A DNA stretch of 64,000 nt, from positions 1 to 64,000 of the forward strand of contig CAVWFN010000006.1 in assembly GCA_963754285.1 (NCBI GenBank), in the 5' to 3' direction. Position numbers and translations under genes: made by a program. The DNA comes from RYN-133 sp963754285. Its GTDB lineage: Bacteria; Actinomycetota; Actinomycetes; Mycobacteriales; Jatrophihabitantaceae. Positions 52,189 through 61,649 of this stretch are shown one piece after another (the stretch's first letter is position 1; each line of letters begins with the position of its first letter). The notes below the pieces were generated by a model. That model worked only from the letters and a program-made list of their open reading frames with translations, did not search any database and had not been told where the DNA came from.

Positions 52189-53811
52189 GTGACGACCGCC
52201 GAAGCCATCGTTCTCGACGGCCGCTACGTACTGGGCGAGCTGCTCGGCAGCGGCGGCATGGCGCAGGTGTTCCGGGCGCGTGACACGGTGCTCGGGCGCG
52301 CGGTGGCCGTGAAGGTCTTCCATCAGGGCGGCGTGCTGCCCGATGCCGACGTGCGCCGCGGCGGCGAAGTCCGGCTGCTGGCGGGGTTGAGTCACCCCGG
52401 TCTGGTGATGGTGTTCGACGCCGGACGCGACACGTCCGACCCGTTGGCGCCGTTCGCATACCTGGTCATGGAGCTCGTCGAGGGGACGACGCTGGCCCGT
52501 GAGCTCGACGGCGGGCCGCTCGAGCCGCACCGCACAGCCACGGTCGGGACGCAGCTGGCGAGCGCGCTGGCCTACGTCCACGAACGCGGAGTCGTGCACC
52601 GCGACATCAAACCCGCCAACATCCTCATCGCCGGCGGCGGCTCGCACGTTGCGAAGCTGACCGACTTCGGCGTCGCGCGGCTGATCGACAGCACCCGGCT
52701 GACGGTGCACGGGACGACGCTGGGCACGGCGAACTATCTCAGCCCCGAGCAGACCACCGGTGGCGACATCGGCCCGGCCAGCGACGTGTATTCGCTCGCC
52801 CTGGTGCTACTCGAATGCCTCACCGGTCGGGTCGCCTTCCCCGGCTACGGCGTCGAGGCAGCGCTCGCCCGGCTCCAGCGCGGGCCGGCGATCCCCGCGT
52901 GGCTCGATCCGGCCTGGCGCGAGCTGCTCGCCGCCATGACGGCATCAGAAGCTGCCGACCGCCCGGGCGCCGGCGAGGTCGCCGCCCGCCTGAGCGCACT
53001 GACCGCGCCGGCCAGCGACACCACGCCGACGTCGACCTTCGCCCCGCTTGCCGTCGCCGCGGCCGATGCACCCCGTCAGCGGCGCAGGGCCGCGTGGCTG
53101 GCCGCGGCCCTTGTCGCCGCGATCACCACGGCCACCATCGTCGTTGCAAGCAACAGCGGCACAGCAACGCCCGCTGCCGCCGCCGTCGACACGAGTGCCT
53201 ATCCGCACGTCGCGGGCAAGCTCGGCGCCGACCTGCACACGCTCGAGTCGGTCGCACCGGTGAGCCTTCGCCGCGGCGTGACGACCGTCGCTCGGCGCAG
53301 CTCCCTGCGCGATTTCCACGACGCCCAACAAGCCTTGTCGGGCGTGCTCGACCGGCTCGGCACGCTGCATCAGAACGGCACCGTCGACGACGCCCTCAAC
53401 GCCAAGGTCGCTACCGCAATCGCCGTCGTGTCAGCCGACCTGATGCGCGCGCAGCTCGCCGTTGACGCCGCGACCAGTAAGGCCACGGCGCGCGCCGCGG
53501 CCCGCAGGCAGGCGAGAGCCGCGACCCGGGCCGCCGCGGCGGCGCGGGCAGCCGAACGGGCAGCGGCCCACCGAGCGGCGCACCGAGCGGCGCACCGAGC
53601 CGCCCTCGAACGCGCGCGGCAGGCCGCCGAGCTGGCCGCCGCCCGGGCGGCACGTGCCACCCGGACCGCGCGGCCCGTGCACCCGCACGCACGTCATCAC
53701 CTCGCCGGACCCGGCCCGGGGCCCGGCCCCGCGGCCGCCCCGAAGCCGGCCCCGCACGGCCCGGCGGCGGCAAAAGGCCCGCAACCGGGCCACGGCCCCG
53801 GCAAGCACTGA
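52189..53811 (+). CDS. Membrane-anchored serine/threonine protein kinase
   Basis: PknB-type kinase. Gly loop LLGSGGMAQVFRARD, catalytic Lys AVKVFHQGG, HRDIKPANILIAGGG, DFGVARLID, and activation-loop GTANYLSPEQTTGG in residues ~10-270. A Pro/Thr juxtamembrane stretch leads to one TM segment (AAWLAAALVAAITTATIVVAS). The extracytoplasmic part is not PASTA: it has a helical region, then a long Ala/Arg-rich helix (AARAAERAAAHRAAHRAAHRAAL) and a Pro/Gly/His tail. Divergent from the Ter array, so it may sense stress for that locus. Start GTG 52189 or 52186. Confidence 0.88.
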   Translation: MTTAEAIVLDGRYVLGELLGSGGMAQVFRARDTVLGRAVAVKVFHQGGVLPDADVRRGGEVRLLAGLSHPGLVMVFDAGRDTSDPLAPFAYLVMELVEGTTLARELDGGPLEPHRTATVGTQLASALAYVHERGVVHRDIKPANILIAGGGSHVAKLTDFGVARLIDSTRLTVHGTTLGTANYLSPEQTTGGDIGPASDVYSLALVLLECLTGRVAFPGYGVEAALARLQRGPAIPAWLDPAWRELLAAMTASEAADRPGAGEVAARLSALTAPASDTTPTSTFAPLAVAAADAPRQRRRAAWLAAALVAAITTATIVVASNSGTATPAAAAVDTSAYPHVAGKLGADLHTLESVAPVSLRRGVTTVARRSSLRDFHDAQQALSGVLDRLGTLHQNGTVDDALNAKVATAIAVVSADLMRAQLAVDAATSKATARAAARRQARAATRAAAAARAAERAAAHRAAHRAAHRAALERARQAAELAAARAARATRTARPVHPHARHHLAGPGPGPGPAAAPKPAPHGPAAAKGPQPGHGPGKH

Positions 53812-53846
53812 GCCCTAGCGGCCGCGTCTCTCGGTTCCCGCGGGTT

Positions 53847-54476
53847 TCAGTGGCCGCGAGCGATCCACTCGTCCAGATCTGCGGCCTCGGACGCGATGGT
53901 GGTGTCGTCGCCGTGGCCGGTGTGGACGACGGTCTCCCCCGGCAGCGTGAGCAGGCGAGCACGGATGGATTCGATGATCGTCGGGAAGTCGGAGTACGAC
54001 CGTCCCGTCGCGCCCGGACCACCCCGGAAGAGGGTGTCGCCGCTGAACACCACACCGAGGTCGGGCGCATGGAGACACACGGCGCCGGGCGCGTGGCCCG
54101 GGGTGTGCAGCACTCGCAGCGTCGTTCCCGCGATCTCGACCGTCGCAGCGTCGGCCAGCTCGCCGTCCGGCTCGCGCTCGGGGTGCGTCATCTGCCAGAG
54201 GACCAGATCTGCGCTGTTGAGCAGGATCGGCGCGTCGGCCACCTCCGCCACCGCGGGAGCCACGTTGACGTGATCGTCGTGCCCGTGCGTGCACAAGATC
54301 GCGGCGACGCGCCTGCCGTCAACCGCACGCAGGATCGCGTCGGCATCGTGCGCGGCGTCGATGACCACGCACTCGTCGTCGTCACCGACGATCCACACGT
54401 TGTTGTCGACGTCCCAGGTACCGCCGTCGAGGCTGAAGGTGCCGGACGTGACAAGGTGATCGATCCGTGCGGTCAT
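53847..54476 (-). CDS. Metallo-beta-lactamase-fold hydrolase (glyoxalase II-like)
   Basis: 209 residues with the full metal set: CTHGHDDHVNVAP (HxHxDH), HTPGHAPGAVCLH, VFSGDTLFRGGPGATGRSYSDF and VHTGHGDDTTI. Closest in layout to short glyoxalase II / persulfide-dioxygenase-like hydrolases. Stands between the kinase (convergent) and an unknown gene. Confidence 0.88.
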   Translation of the reverse strand: MTARIDHLVTSGTFSLDGGTWDVDNNVWIVGDDDECVVIDAAHDADAILRAVDGRRVAAILCTHGHDDHVNVAPAVAEVADAPILLNSADLVLWQMTHPEREPDGELADAATVEIAGTTLRVLHTPGHAPGAVCLHAPDLGVVFSGDTLFRGGPGATGRSYSDFPTIIESIRARLLTLPGETVVHTGHGDDTTIASEAADLDEWIARGH

Positions 54477-54517
54477 GGCTCGATCCTGTCAGGCCATGCT
54501 CGCGCCGTCGGCCCGAG

Positions 54518-54919
54518 CTAGGCCAACTGCACGGCGCACTTGCGGCACAACCCCGGATGGGCGGCATCGGGCTGGTGCCCGCCGGTCACGCGGCACCGGG
54601 CCGAGAGTTCCTCCAGTTGCCGATGCACCTCGCTGGCCATGCGCATGACCTCGCTGTCGAGGACGCGGTAGCCCTCGTCGACGCGCGTCCACAGTCCGGC
54701 CGTGCACAACTCGAGCGCATCGACCGACGTTTCTGCCGTTACCGCGTCCAGATAGGCGTCGGTCACGAGGCCTGCGGTGTCGGCCTCGATGCTGGCGAGC
54801 ACGGCGTAGACGTGCAGCCGCAGCGCGCTTCGCGACACCACCCTGTCAGCAGCGGACCCGCGTTCTCCACGAAATCGGACGAACACGGGGTACGCGGCCT
54901 CGTCGGCCCGTCGGTCCAC
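54518..54919 (-). CDS. Hypothetical 133-aa protein with C-terminal zinc-ribbon-like Cys/His
   Basis: Helical protein: RSALRLHVYAVLASIEADTAGLVTDAYLDAVTAE, ELCTAGLWTRVDEGYRVLD, then SARCRVTGGHQPDAAHPGLCRKCAVQLA, where the Cys/His spacing could hold zinc. Family not recognised. Divergent from the formate dehydrogenase genes. Confidence 0.6.
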   Translation of the reverse strand: MDRRADEAAYPVFVRFRGERGSAADRVVSRSALRLHVYAVLASIEADTAGLVTDAYLDAVTAETSVDALELCTAGLWTRVDEGYRVLDSEVMRMASEVHRQLEELSARCRVTGGHQPDAAHPGLCRKCAVQLA

Positions 54920-54997
54920 CCGACGAGTGTCCCGCGCCGCACGGCTGTCGGGCTATGGGTACTTCTCGCCCAAATCATCGCTCAACGGACGAGACTC

Positions 54998-55016
54998 CAC
55001 CCGTGTTGTCCGGGTG
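54998..55016. promoter_or_regulatory. Short inverted repeat upstream of fdhA
   Basis: CACCCG and CGGGTG arms with a 7-nt spacer, about 33 bp before the fdhA start in the only available promoter gap. May be an operator; weak evidence. Confidence 0.3.
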
Positions 55017-55048
55017 ATCATGTGCGTAGTCTTGCCGTGAGGGGGTGC

Positions 55049-58000
55049 ATGATGGCCGGTCGCGAGTCACACGGTGGCTGGCCGCTTTTGCGCCAACTGA
55101 CCGGGACGGACCGATGGGGCCGTGGTCAGGCGGTGAAGTCGCCGGCCACCGCCGCCAAGATCGCGCGCACCGAGACCGCAGACCGGGTCGTCCAGAGTGT
55201 GTGCCCCTACTGTGCCGTCGGGTGCGGCCAGCGGATCTTCGTCAAGGACGACCGCGTCACCCAGATCGAGGGCGATCCCGACTCACCGATCTCCCGTGGC
55301 CGGCTGTGCCCGAAGGGTTCGGCGAGCGAGCAGTTGGTCAACTCGCCGGGGCGCCAGACGGCCGTGCTGTATCGGCGGCCGTACGGCACCGACTGGGAGT
55401 CCCTCGATCTCGAGACCGCGACCGACATGGTCGTCGACCGCATGATCGAGGCGCGCCGCAAGCACTGGGAGGACAAGGACGATCAGGGCCGCTTCCTGCG
55501 CCGGACGCAGGGCATCGCCGCACTCGGCGGGGCGACTCTCGACAACGAAGAGAACTACCTGATCAAGAAACTGTTCACCGCGCTCGGCGCCATCCAGATC
55601 GAGAATCAGGCGCGTATTTGACACAGCGCCACCGTTCCCAGTTTGGGGACTTCCTTCGGTCGTGGCGGGGCCACCACCTTCACCCAGGATCTGCAGAACT
55701 CCGACTGCATCGTCATCCAGGGCTCGAACATGGCCGAGTGCCACCCGGTCGGGTTCCAGTGGGTCATGGAGGCCAAGGCGCGCGGCGCGAAGGTGATCCA
55801 CATCGATCCGCGCTTCACGCGCACGTCAGCGGTCGCCGACCTGCACGTGCCCCTGCGCGCGGGCAGTGACATCGCCTTCCTCGGCGGCATCGTCAACTAC
55901 ATCCTCGAGAACGAGAAGTTCTTCCGCGAGTACGTCGTCAACTACACCAACGCTCCGACGATCCTGCGTGACGACTTCCAGGACACCGACGAACTGGACG
56001 GCGTGTTCTCCGGGTACGACCCGGAGACCGGCACGTACGACACGTCCACCTGGCAGTACGAGGGCGTCGACGAGGGGTCCCCGTCCGGCGAGGAGACCCA
56101 GGGCGAGCACGACCAGTCGCGGCAGTCACGCGGCGCCGGCCACGAGATGGGCGGACACGGTGCGTCCCTGCACGCCTCCGACGTACGTCGAGACGAGACC
56201 TTGCAGGATCCGCGGTGTGTGTTCCAAGTGCTCAAGCGGCACTACGCGCGCTACACCCCACAGATGGTCGCCGAGACCTGCGGCGTCCCGGTCGAGGCGT
56301 TCGAGCAGGTGTGCGAGGCGGTCACCGCGAACAGCGGACGCGAGCGCACGACCGCGTGGGTGTATTCGGTGGGCTGGACCCACCACTCGGTGGGCGTGCA
56401 GTACATCCGCGGGTCGGCGATCATCCAGCTGCTGCTCGGGAACATGGGCCGTCCGGGCGGCGGCATCCTCGCGCTGCGCGGGCACGCGAGCATCCAGGGA
56501 TCGACCGACATCCCGACTCTGTTCAACCTGTTGCCGGGCTACCTGCCGATGCCGAAGGCGGGCGAACACGACTCGCTCGACGATTACGTCGCGACGATCA
56601 CCAGCCCGTCCCAGAAGGGCTTCTGGGCCGACGCGCGCAAGTTCACCGTCAGCCTGCTGAAGTCGTACTGGGGCGACGCGGCAACCGCCGACAACGACTA
56701 CGCGTTCGACTACCTGCCCCGCCTGACCGGCGACCACGGCACGTACGCGACCGTCATGAAGATGCTCGAGGACGAGGTCGACGGGTACTTCCTGCTGGGA
56801 CAGAACCCGGCCGTCGGCTCGGCGCACGGCAAGATGCAGCGGCTCGGCATGGCGCATCTCAAGTGGCTCGTCGTCCGCGACCTGAACATGATCGAGTCGG
56901 CGACGTTCTGGAAGGACGGCCCCGAGATCGAGACGGGCGAGTTGCGCACGGCCGACATTGCGACCGAGGTCTTCTTCTTCCCCGCCGCATCGCATGCCGA
57001 GAAGGACGGCACATTCACCCAGACGCAGCGGGTGCTGCAGTGGCACCACAAGGCCGTCGAACCCCCGGGCCAGTGCCAGAGCGATCTGCAGTTCTTCTTC
57101 CTGCTGGGCAAGAAACTGCGCGAGCGGCTCGCGGACTCGACAGATGCGCGCGACCGGCCGTTGCTCGACCTGACCTGGGACTACCCGGTGACCGACGACG
57201 GCGAGATCGTCGCCGAGTCGGTGCTGAAGGAGATCAACGGCTTCCACCTGACCGGCGACAAGGCCGGCCAGACCCTCTCGAGCTACCTCGAGATGACCGA
57301 CGACGGGTCGACCAGTGGCGGTTGCTGGATCTACACCGGCGTGTACGCCGACGGCGTCAACCAGTCCGCGCGCCGCAAGCCCGGCCGCGAACAGTCGTGG
57401 GTCGCGCCGGAGTGGGGCTGGGCCTGGCCGGCAAACCGCCGCATCCTCTACAACCGTGCCTCCGCCGATCCCGACGGGAAGCCGTGGAGCGAGCGCAAGG
57501 CTTACGTGTGGTGGGACGAGGACGAGCAGAAGTGGACGGGGCACGACATCCCCGACTTCGAGCCCACCAAGGCACCGTCGTACCGGCCTGCGCCCGATGC
57601 CGGCGGCATCGAAGCCCTCGCGGGCGACGATCCGTTCATCATGCAGGCCGACGGCAAGGGCTGGCTGTTCGCTCCGGCCGGCCTCTTGGACGGGCCGATG
57701 CCCGCGCATTACGAACCGTCCGAGTCCCCGGTGCGCAACCCGTTCTACCGGCAGCAGGCGAACCCGACGCGCGAGGTGTTCCCGCGCAAGGACAACCTGC
57801 AGAATCCGTCGCCGCCCGAGGCGAACTCCGAGGTGTTCCCGTATGTGTTCACCACCTACCGGCTCACCGAGCACCACACTGCCGGCGGCATGAGCCGCTG
57901 GCTTCCGTTCCTGTCGGAGTTGCAGCCGGAGTTCTTCTGTGAGGTGTCGCCGGAACTGGCTCGCGAACGCGGGCTCGAGAATCTCGGCTGGGCCACGATC

Positions 58001-58330
58001 GTCACCGCGCGCACCGCGATCGAGGCGCGTGTGCTGGTCACCGAACGGATGAAGCCGCTGCAGGTCGCCGGCCGCACCGTGCATCAGGTCGGTCTGCCCT
58101 ACCACTGGGGCGTGGGCGGATCCGCTTTGGTGAGCGGCGATTCGGCCAATGACCTGTTCGGTGTGACCCTCGACCCGAACGTCCACATCCAGGAGTCGAA
58201 AGTCGCTTCGTGCGACATCCAGCCGGGCAGACGACCGACCGGGCCCGCGTTGCTTCGCTTCGTCGAGGAGTACCGCAGCCGTGCGAACATCACCGTCGAC
58301 ACCGGTAACCGGCAGCGGACGGAGCGTTGA
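55049..58330 (+). CDS. fdhA: Formate dehydrogenase alpha subunit, selenoprotein (in-frame TGA = Sec191)
   Basis: Mo/W-bis-MGD formate dehydrogenase (FdnG/FdoG type), oxidising formate to CO2. Length is 1093 residues reading TGA 55619-55621 as selenocysteine. The N-terminal [4Fe-4S] motif is VCPYCAVGCGQRIFVKDD, followed by GDPDSPISRGRLCPKGSA. The context NQARI-U-HSATVPSLGTSFGRG matches the Sec site of FdnG (NQARV-U-HGPTVASL). MGD-binding stretches QGSNMAECHPVGFQW, DPRFTRTSAVAD and LLGNMGRPGGGILALRGHASIQGSTD follow. Start ATG 55049, after GAGGGGG. No twin-arginine signal, so the active site is probably cytoplasmic. Stop overlaps fdhB. Confidence 0.95.
55619..55650 (+). promoter_or_regulatory. 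Selenocysteine codon with bacterial SECIS-like hairpin
   Basis: After TGA at 55619-55621, GTTCCC (55634-55639) pairs with GGGGAC (55645-55650) around loop AGTTT; the loop G is 20 nt past the TGA. Size and spacing fit the minimal SelB-binding hairpin in E. coli fdhF, which also has an AG-containing apical loop. Confidence 0.82.
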
Positions 58331-59175
58331 TGCCACAGCTGAGCGGGCCTGACCCGAAGGTCGCGACCAACGCCGGGTGGCAGGACGCCCCGGCACGCAA
58401 GGGATTCTTCACCGACACGTCGGTGTGCATCGGCTGCAAGGCGTGCGAGGTTGCTTGCAAGGAATGGAACGGGGTGCCCGACGACGGGTTCAACCTGTTG
58501 GGTTCGTCGTATGACAACACGGGCGCACTCGGCGCGTCGACGTGGCGCCACGTCGCGTTCATCGAGAAGTCCTCGCCCGCGGGTGACCTGCAATGGCTGA
58601 TGTCCTCTGATGTGTGCAAGCACTGCACGCATGCCGGCTGCCTCGACGTGTGCCCGACGGGCTCGCTGTTCCGCACCGAGTTCGGCACGGTCGTCGTGCA
58701 GGACGACATCTGCAATGGTTGTGGCTACTGCGTTCCTGCCTGCCCGTACGGGGTGATCGAGCGGCGCACCGGCGACGCCGGAACGAAGAACGTCGGCATC
58801 GCCCAGAAGTGCACGCTGTGTTACGACCGCCTCGACGCCGGCCACATGCCGGCGTGTGCGCAGGCGTGCCCGACCGAGTCGATCGTGTACGGCGACCTCG
58901 ATGAACTCCGAGCACGTGCGGCAGCGCGGCTCGAGACGTTGCACGACAACGGCGTAGCGCAGGCTCGTCTCTACGGCGAGGACCCGAACGACGGCGTCGG
59001 CGGGGCCGGGGCGATGTTCCTGCTGCTCGACGAGCCGGAGACCTACGGGCTGCCGCCGGATCCGGTCGTCCCGACCCGCGATCTGCCCCAGATGTGGGGC
59101 CATGCAGCGGCGGCGGCCGGGGCGCTGGCGGCGGGCGTCGTGGCGACCTTCTTCGGACGGAAGCGGCAACGGTGA
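58330..59175 (+). CDS. fdhB: Formate dehydrogenase iron-sulfur (beta) subunit
   Basis: 281-residue electron-transfer subunit with four [4Fe-4S] cluster motifs: CIGCKACEVAC, CKHCTHAGCLDVCPTG, CNGCGYCVPACPYG and CTLCYDR...CAQACPTE. A C-terminal hydrophobic segment (AAAAAGALAAGVVATFF) with RKRQR tail gives a single membrane anchor as in FdnH/FdoH. ATG overlaps the fdhA stop by one base; stop overlaps the nrfD GTG. Confidence 0.93.
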   Translation: MPQLSGPDPKVATNAGWQDAPARKGFFTDTSVCIGCKACEVACKEWNGVPDDGFNLLGSSYDNTGALGASTWRHVAFIEKSSPAGDLQWLMSSDVCKHCTHAGCLDVCPTGSLFRTEFGTVVVQDDICNGCGYCVPACPYGVIERRTGDAGTKNVGIAQKCTLCYDRLDAGHMPACAQACPTESIVYGDLDELRARAAARLETLHDNGVAQARLYGEDPNDGVGGAGAMFLLLDEPETYGLPPDPVVPTRDLPQMWGHAAAAAGALAAGVVATFFGRKRQR

Positions 59176-60158
59176 GCGACCGCACTGCGCGCCGACGGCG
59201 GCGGGGCAGTTCCGACGGTGCCCCGGTCGTGCCCGATGCGACGTTCACCTCGTACTACGGACGTCCGGTGGTCAAGGCATCGCCGTGGGAGAACGACATC
59301 CCGGCGTACCTATTCCTCGGTGGACTGGCGGCGGGCTCGTCGATGCTCGCGGCCGGAGCAGATCTCACCGACCGCCCGACACTGCGCCGTACCGGACGCG
59401 CCGGAGCGCTCGTCAGCATCTCGCTGAGCTTCGCCGCGCTGGTGCATGACCTCGGCAAACCGGCCCGCTTCGTCAACATGCTCCGTGTTGCGAAGCCGAC
59501 CTCGCCGATGTCGGTCGGCACGTGGATCCTGACCTTGTACGGGCCGGCCGCCGGCCTGGCAGGTGCCGCCGAACTCCCGTTCCTGCCGCGCTTCATGCGC
59601 CGGCTCCTGCGCCCGTTCGCGCGGCCGGCAGGGATCGGCGCAGCCGTCCTCGCACCGGCCGTGGCTTCGTACACCGGCGTCCTGCTCGCCGACACCGCGA
59701 CACCGGCGTGGAATTCCGCGCGCCGCGAATTGCCGTTCGTATTCGTCGGTTCGGCCGCGTCTGCCGCCGGTGGCCTCGGCATGATCGGGGCGAGTTACGC
59801 CGATGCCGGGCCGGCCCGCCGGCTGGCATTCGCGGGGCTGGTCGGCGAGGTGCTGGCACAGCGGTCGATGGAATCGTCCATGGGTATCTCGGTCGAGACG
59901 CTGCAGTCCGGGCTGGCCGGCCGGATCGAGCAGGCCGGCAAGGTCTGTACAGGCGTCGGCGGCATCGGCGCGCTGCTGGCCGAACTGCTCGGCCGCCGCA
60001 ACCCCAGGCGCGGTCGAGCGTTCTCCGTCATCGCCGGGCTCGGGCTGCTCGGCGGGTCGGCGTGCACCCGCTTCGCGATCTTCGAGGCCGGCCAGGCATC
60101 TGCTCGCGATCCGAAGTACACCGTCGTCCCGCAGCGCGAGCGCCTCGACGCCCGCTGA
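59172..60158 (+). CDS. nrfD: NrfD-type membrane subunit of formate dehydrogenase
   Basis: 328 residues with about eight to nine hydrophobic segments, starting near PAYLFLGGLAAGSSMLAAGADL; KPARFVNMLRVAKPTSPMSVGTWIL is a conserved NrfD/PsrC-like quinone-pocket stretch. It replaces the cytochrome b gamma subunit of FdnI and would pass electrons to menaquinone. GTG at 59172 (VSDRTARRRRRG) overlaps the fdhB stop (GTGA). Confidence 0.9.
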   Translation: MSDRTARRRRRGSSDGAPVVPDATFTSYYGRPVVKASPWENDIPAYLFLGGLAAGSSMLAAGADLTDRPTLRRTGRAGALVSISLSFAALVHDLGKPARFVNMLRVAKPTSPMSVGTWILTLYGPAAGLAGAAELPFLPRFMRRLLRPFARPAGIGAAVLAPAVASYTGVLLADTATPAWNSARRELPFVFVGSAASAAGGLGMIGASYADAGPARRLAFAGLVGEVLAQRSMESSMGISVETLQSGLAGRIEQAGKVCTGVGGIGALLAELLGRRNPRRGRAFSVIAGLGLLGGSACTRFAIFEAGQASARDPKYTVVPQRERLDAR

Positions 60159-60163
60159 CTGCT

Positions 60164-60277
60164 TTCCCCGCTGGTGCTCGTTTCTCGCCGTCCGAGCGAG
60201 CACCAGCGGGGAACCGCCCGGGGCTTTCCCCGCTGGTGCTCGGTTTCCGCGCTGTGAACCGAGCACCAGCGGGGAAA
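60164..60277. terminator. Tandem perfect hairpins between convergent nrfD and P450 genes
   Basis: Hairpin 1: 17-bp arms at 60164-60180 and 60197-60213. Hairpin 2: 21-bp arms at 60225-60245 and 60257-60277. All four arms share TTCCCCGCTGGTGCTCG. No T tract, as is common in actinobacteria. Ends 10 bp before the P450 stop; likely a bidirectional terminator. Confidence 0.85.
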
Positions 60278-60286
60278 CGGGTGCGG

Positions 60287-61639
60287 TCAGGCCGGGGCGA
60301 CGACGGCGCGCTTGCCCAGCCGGACGGGTAGCTGCGAGTACCCACGCAGAATGCGGGTCGTTCGCCGCTGCGCACCGGGGAGCGTGCGCAGCTCGGGATA
60401 ACGCTCGAACAGCATCCGTAGCCCGACTTCGCCCTCCATGCGGGCAAGCGCCGCGCCGAGGCAGAAGTGCCGTCCGGCCGAGAACGACACGTGATCCTTC
60501 GCGTTGTCGCGCGTGACGTCGAAGCGCGTCGGATCGCTGAAGACCTCAGGGTCGCGGTTGGCCGCCGCGAGCACCGTCGTCACCAGCGTGCCTTGCCGGA
60601 TCGGCGTGCCCGACACCGTCGTGTCACGGCGCGCGGTGCGTCCGGTGAGCAGGACGGGCGGATCGAGCCGCAAGATCTCATCGACGGCGTTCGGCCACAG
60701 CTCGGGCTGGCTGCGCAGCAGTTCGAGCTGGTCACGGTGGGTGTCGAGCAGCACGGCACCATTGCCGAGCAGGTTGACCGTCGTCTCGAATCCCGCGGCG
60801 AGGACGAGCCCGGCCGTCGCCTTGAGCTCGCGTTCGTCGAGGCCGACGCCGTCGTCGCGCGCGGCGACGAGCTGGCTGAGCAGGTCGTCGCCGGGGTGTT
60901 CGCGCAAAGTGTTGAGGTGGCCGCCGAGCCACGCGTCGAACTCGGACAGGGCGGTTTCGACCGTACGGAACTGTCGCCAGGTCAGGCCGAGATCGAGACT
61001 CGGTGCAGCTGCCGCGCCGAAACCGAGGACGCGCTCTCGCTCGCTGGCCGGAACGCCGAGGATCTCGGCGATCACGGTCACCGGCAGCAACGTGCAGTAC
61101 GCCTCGACGAGGTCGACCGGATCGGACCCGGCCAGCCCGTCGAGCAGCTCGGCAGCGATCTGCTCGGTGCGGCTGCGCAGGTTCTCGACCGCCCGCACGC
61201 TGAACACGCGCGTGACCAGCTTGCGGTAGCGGGTGTGGTCGGGCGGCTCGGTGACGAGCAGCGACGGCGGCACGAGCGGCCCGAGCGCGTCGCTCTCGGC
61301 GGCCCAGGCGAAGGCGCGTCCGATCGGCCCGCTCAGATCGCCGGGTTCGAAGCCGGTGCGGAAGTCGTTGCTGGACAGCACCTCACGCACGACCGGCAGC
61401 GACGTCGTGACGTAAGCGAACTTGCTGCGGTAGAGCGGGCCTTCGGCGCGGATGCGCTCGAGCACGGGGAACGGATCGCCGCCGCGCGGCACGCTCACGA
61501 GTTGCCCTTGTAGGTCACCGCGGCGGCCCGCGACGCGCATCACCGTGCGCGGCATGACGTGCCCGAGCCCCCATCGGGTGACCTGCCGGACCGAGTCGCG
61601 CGTCTTGTCGCGCACCGTGCCACGAGTACTAGCCGTCAT
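60287..61639 (-). CDS. Cytochrome P450
   Basis: 450 residues. Haem-binding loop FSAGRHFCLGAALARME (Cys ligand), I-helix LVLAAGFETTVNLLGNG, K-helix AVDEILRLDPPVLLTGRTARRD, and PPDHTRYRKLVTRVFSVRAVE in the C-helix. The I-helix has Glu-Thr-Thr where Asp/Glu-Thr is usual, consistent with activity. ATG 61639 (MTASTRGTV) preferred over GTG 61648. Lone gene; redox partner and substrate not visible. Confidence 0.92.
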   Translation of the reverse strand: MTASTRGTVRDKTRDSVRQVTRWGLGHVMPRTVMRVAGRRGDLQGQLVSVPRGGDPFPVLERIRAEGPLYRSKFAYVTTSLPVVREVLSSNDFRTGFEPGDLSGPIGRAFAWAAESDALGPLVPPSLLVTEPPDHTRYRKLVTRVFSVRAVENLRSRTEQIAAELLDGLAGSDPVDLVEAYCTLLPVTVIAEILGVPASERERVLGFGAAAAPSLDLGLTWRQFRTVETALSEFDAWLGGHLNTLREHPGDDLLSQLVAARDDGVGLDERELKATAGLVLAAGFETTVNLLGNGAVLLDTHRDQLELLRSQPELWPNAVDEILRLDPPVLLTGRTARRDTTVSGTPIRQGTLVTTVLAAANRDPEVFSDPTRFDVTRDNAKDHVSFSAGRHFCLGAALARMEGEVGLRMLFERYPELRTLPGAQRRTTRILRGYSQLPVRLGKRAVVAPA

Positions 61640-61649
61640 GCCATGCACG

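Noticed and set aside
55619..55621. Nonsense mutation in formate dehydrogenase
   Set aside because: The TGA is exactly at the conserved Sec/Cys position with a downstream hairpin, and selD is nearby.
56126..58396. 756-codon open frame antisense to fdhA
   Set aside because: High-GC antisense shadow; fdhA on the sense strand is fully accounted for.
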